Notes under the pieces: generated by a model
Databases searched by the model: none
The model's input: the letters and a program-made list of their open reading frames with translations, nothing else
What the model was told of the DNA's origin: nothing
Made by a program: the position numbers and the translations under genes
Assembly (NCBI GenBank): GCA_033964015.1
Contig: CM066913.1
Span: forward strand, 18,065,854 to 18,129,853
Origin: Scolanthus callimorphus
Lineage: Eukaryota; Cnidaria; Anthozoa; Actiniaria; Edwardsiidae
DNA length: 64,000 nt
Direction of reading: 5' to 3'
In this document: piece after piece, positions 61,801 through 64,000 of the stretch
How positions within the stretch are numbered: the first letter of the stretch is position 1
Layout of the letters: each line of letters starts with the position of its first letter

Positions 61801-63841
61801 GCTATTTCAAAATACGTTCTCTGAAGCCGCCTGTTCAAAGGATCCCAAGCTATCGGCATCTACTGATCGGTAAGTCCATGAATCCTGATACAGTATACAG
61901 CTATTTCAAAATACGTTCTCTGAAGCCGCCTGTTCAAAGGATCCCAAGCTATCGGCTTCTACTGATCGGTAAGTCCATGAATCCTGATACAGTATACAGC
62001 TATTTCAAAATACGTTCTCTGAAGCCGCCTGTTCAAAGGATCCCAAGCTATCGGCTTCTACTAATCGGTAAGTCCATGAATCCTGATACAGTATACAGCT
62101 ATTTCAAAATACGTTCTCTGAAGCCGCCTGTTCAAAGGATCCCAAGCTATCGGCTTCTACTGATCGGTAAGTCCATGAATCCTGATACAGTATACAGCTA
62201 TTTCAAAATACGTTCTCTGAAGCCGCCTGTTCAAAGGATCCCAAGCTATCGGCTTCTACTGATCGGTAAGTCCATGAATCCTGATACAGTATACAGCTAT
62301 TTCAAAATACGTTCTCTGAAGCCGCCTGTTCAAAGGATCCCAAGCTATCGGCTTCTACTGATCGGTAAGTCCATGAATCCTGATACAGTATACAGCTATT
62401 TCAAAATACGTTCTCTGAAGCCGCACGCGCCAAGACCACAAAGTACACGAGCCACTAGGGGTTGTATCACGGCTATTAGAATTTAGTCAAATCACACTAG
62501 TGGTCTATTGTTAATGCTGCATTCCGATTGGTTGATCTGTAAATTATGGCCTAGTAGGCTGTGAATTATGGCCTACTAGTAGCGAAAAGTGTCGGATTTG
62601 AAAGCCAGCAAACGGCAAATGACCAGACCAGACGTTTTTGGCTCTAAAAATTGAGACCTACTAGTGTGATTTGACTAAAACAATTGTTCCCCGAGCCCGA
62701 ATGGGGAATAGTCAATAGCCCATTAAAAATTCCTAAAAACAGCTCTAAATGTGTATGTAATCATCCCCAAATCACTTATATCACTTGATATGAGCCTAAT
62801 TAGCAATTTAGGTAAGATTTATCGTCAAGACTGTCGATTTTTATACATTTTTTTATGTAACTTCAAACTTTGAAAACTGTTCATCCCAACAAGATTTCAA
62901 AACCTCATGTTGTTGTAATCCGTTTCCATCCGCTTTGTAATAGGCCTATGAAGCCTACAATCTTTTGGCTATCCATCAGTTATTTTTGTTTTTCATATTA
63001 CCAAAAGTGTATTTTAATAAAAAAAAACAAAAAAAATCGTAACACCGCTCCTTTAACATCACTAGCATTACTAGCTAAGCTCTGTTTGTAGGATTTAGCC
63101 GCCAGACCAGTGAGGTATCATCAAATCTTGAGATTTGAATTTCCCTGTATTGTTCTTCAGATTACCTGAAACACTTATCAGAAGATTCGGTGGAGTACAA
63201 AGATATCAAAGGTAATACAAATCGATACAAATCCAGAACTACTCCCAGCTGATTTCGTGCTCCAGGGTTCGTACGCGTCCTGGAATATCCTGGATTTTCC
63301 TTTCCTTTCCTGGAAAGTCCTTGAAAGTCCTGGAATTTTAAGGAAAATCCTGGAAAACTCCTGGAAAAATGTTTCAACTTAAATGTGGTTGAATCAGTCA
63401 GATTCGTGAATCTAATTTTGGGCTGCAAATTATGACATCCTCCAGACTTGGCATGTTTTTGGGAGAGAAGGGGGCATTTCTACCCAATAAAAACTCCTGG
63501 AAAAATAACTAAAGTCTTCCTGGAATATCCCGGATTTTTGTCATCCAGAAAGCCTACGATCCCTGTTGCTCCCAAATTATCCAATCAGAACGCTTTTTGT
63601 TACATCGCCAAATGTACCAAACAGATTCTAAAAAAAAATTCCAAAACGTTTCCATTTTCTTAGGAAATTTTGCCTTATGTCAAACGTAAACTGATTATGT
63701 GTTTTTTTAAGAGTAAAGAAAATTGATCGCCCTGATATAGTGGCTTGACATATATATGACTTTGTTTGTTTTTTGTTTACAGTTGCATTAGATATTGTTT
63801 CGGAAGTTGCAACACACATCAACGAGTCCATGAAACGAGTG
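46821..63841 (+). CDS. FGD-family-like RhoGEF with long disordered docking region (3' end beyond window)
   Basis: Guanine-nucleotide exchange factor for Rho-type GTPases, probably a cytoskeletal scaffold. Exons: 46821-46854, 51640-51670, 53233-58427, 58804-58874, 59045-59140, 59563-59696, 60339-60393, 60786-60887, 61683-61770 (or longer), 63161-63211, 63783-63841. Every splice phase agrees. Protein: MSVRDRAKEYE start; residues about 20-1755 disordered and proline/acid-rich; a SDSDSDAE linker; DH domain from about 1786, with KKTYHITHEILTTERTFVEA, LGNIYHLDNRFLQELEERM, YINNYDKAANV, LKPVQRIPSYRLLLI and DYLKHLSEDS, matching FGD1-type DH domains. FGD proteins continue with PH-FYVE-PH, expected right of the window. 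Small G-proteins of the Cdc42 type are the usual FGD substrate. Exon 9 carries a tandem repeat of its own end (separate entry). Confidence 0.88.
49081..49820. mobile_element. Element with TAGACTGCTTGCAGCCCC ends, containing a second copy
   Basis: Left arm (tagactgcttgcagccccttcttcggcaaacggccgt...) and right arm (...cggacgttcgccgaataaggggctgcaagcagtcta) are inverted over more than 100 bp. A further inverted end lies inside at about 49450-49500. Single ends of the same family occur near 14343 and 53150. Confidence 0.6.
49903..51142. mobile_element. TTAA-flanked element with a tRNA-like segment inside
   Basis: TTAA at 49899-49902 and 51143-51146. Inverted ends GGACGGTGCCTACAA, 15 bp perfect. 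The body is 1240 bp with no transposase. At 50985-51045 the minus strand carries a tRNA-like stretch (separate entry). Confidence 0.7.
50985..51045 (-). other. tRNA-like sequence inside a DNA element
   Basis: The minus strand reads GATGGCGCAAGTGCTTAGCG, then CGCTAGACGG, and later CCAGGTTCGGAACTCA, which look like A and B boxes of a tRNA with a long variable arm. The B box is imperfect, so it is probably a captured tRNA or SINE head and not a working gene. Confidence 0.45.
52853..53053. repeat. Minisatellite, about three units of 65 bp
   Basis: 'caccatgggggactcaccacaaattatcacccc(t)attttggnngtgagtacccc' repeats with small changes just upstream of the giant exon. Confidence 0.6.
53233..58427 (+). 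CDS. RhoGEF gene exon 3: 5.2-kb disordered docking region
   Basis: One uninterrupted exon, acceptor TTTACAG|GACACC, donor CGAG|GTAAGT. It opens and closes with proline-rich SH3-type ligands (TPPPKPLPPPRRP, GPPPPKPPRARQ). The middle is very acidic. Five YEN(V/I) motifs (SH2 ligands of the Grb2 type) and about 14 YxxP motifs (VYHVPK, EYDVPK, TYSVPS, VYAVPS; SH2 ligands of the Crk type) are present. Seven or so repeats of about 55 residues combine 'RTSSS', 'RTPPPPRPAPY' and 'YxVPK'. No folded domain is visible. Confidence 0.85.
59899..60306. repeat. Repeat with 'tccgtttgcg' and 'gcaacattga' words
   Basis: 'gt(tg/t)gcatccgtttgcgg', 'gtgttcgtttgcgc' and 'gagtccgtttgcgc' recur, as does 'caacattcaacaacat'. 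Probably a decayed mobile element in the RhoGEF intron; the ends are not clear. Confidence 0.35.
60436..60687. mobile_element. MITE with 45-bp inverted ends and a hexamer core
   Basis: TATACGTTGTATAGAACAGA and the following TTTCGTATGACTGTGAAAAG are inverted at the right end with a few changes. The centre (60553-60630) is a 'ggtcac/ggtcgc' hexamer array, which gives a run of Arg-Asp on the minus strand that is not a gene. Confidence 0.65.
61683..61770 (+). CDS. RhoGEF gene exon 9: DH conserved region 3
   Basis: TSEKCKGLMINSFMLKPVQR then IPSYRLLLI, the most conserved DH helix. Acceptor CCCTCAG|ACC, first donor GATCG|GTAAGT. One base over joins exon 10 (63161) to make DYLKHLSEDSVEYKDIK. It could also run on to any later donor in the 99-bp repeat, up to 62364. 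Confidence 0.8.
61731..62423 (+). repeat. 99-bp tandem repeat, seven copies, copying an exon end and its splice donor
   Basis: Each unit starts CCTGTTCAAAGGATCCCAAG (PVQRIPSYRLLL), crosses the donor GATCGGTAAGTCC and carries 60-odd bases of intron. Copies start at 61731, 61830, 61929, 62028, 62127, 62226 and 62325. They are almost identical: copy 2 has one L-to-H change and copy 4 has CTAATCGG. As 99 is a multiple of three, the frame stays open from exon 9 to 62486. Confidence 0.95.
62482..62680. mobile_element. MITE with TTTAGTCAAATCACACTAGT ends
   Basis: The left end TTTAGTCAAATCACACTAGT is inverted at the right end ACTAGTGTGATTTGACTAAA. It sits directly after the 99-bp array. Confidence 0.65.
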
Positions 63842-64000
63842 GTAAGATCTGCTTGTAACATTTTATGATCTTATCGTGTGCTTTGCACATCAAGAAAATG
63901 AGGTGGCTGAGGTGACCGCGTAGTACAAATTTTGTATCAACGGAACTGAGAAAACTAGTTGAGACCAGAGGTTCCTCGCTTCGCTTGTCGTGTCAGTAAC

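Overview
The window is AT-rich animal nuclear DNA. Its genes are split by introns with clear GT/AG splice sites, the gene families are metazoan, and mobile elements fill most of the non-coding space. The mix of long proline-rich exons, foldback elements, LINE remnants and tRNA-derived SINEs suggests an early-branching marine invertebrate. A cnidarian such as a coral or anemone is my best guess, but this is inference. I assembled four gene models by hand, checking that each exon joins the next in the same reading phase.

Genes. (1) 0.4-8.6 kb, minus strand: the 5' part of a nicotinic acetylcholine receptor-like subunit (signal peptide exon, RPV exon, 'WxPDI' exon, Cys-loop exon); the rest lies left of the window. 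(2) 11.1-12.6 kb, plus strand: the main exon of a FAM151/menorin-like protein with a hydrophobic C-terminal tail. (3) 37.2-46.3 kb, minus strand: a 13-exon protein with an OTU-type cysteine protease domain, a PHD-type zinc finger and a Pro/Gln/Ser repeat region. (4) 46.8-63.8 kb and beyond, plus strand: an FGD-family-like RhoGEF with a 1.7-kb-residue disordered front half packed with YxxP, YENV and PPxRP docking motifs, then a DH domain. Genes 3 and 4 start head to head about 535 bp apart, so they probably share a promoter region.

Repeats. From 22.3 to 35.6 kb the sequence is dominated by a 60-bp tandem satellite with strong internal dyad symmetry, arranged in four blocks: minus-oriented, plus, a very long plus block of about 8.5 kb, then minus again. 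The long block has higher-order repeats of about 1.2-1.5 kb and carries inserted elements, two of them tipped with poly-G/poly-C and flanked by a 10-bp target duplication. Many other elements are scattered about: TTAA-flanked (piggyBac-like) elements, hAT-like foldbacks, two LINE 3' fragments, a tRNA-derived SINE and nested insertions.

Most unusual points. A 99-bp unit that spans the exon/intron boundary inside the DH domain of gene 4 is repeated seven times in tandem; it keeps the reading frame open and copies the 5' splice site each time. The 60-bp satellite is open in several frames on both strands. Genes 1 and 2 each look short of two single bases in or next to short homopolymers, which could be sequencing error or early decay, while genes 3 and 4 look intact.
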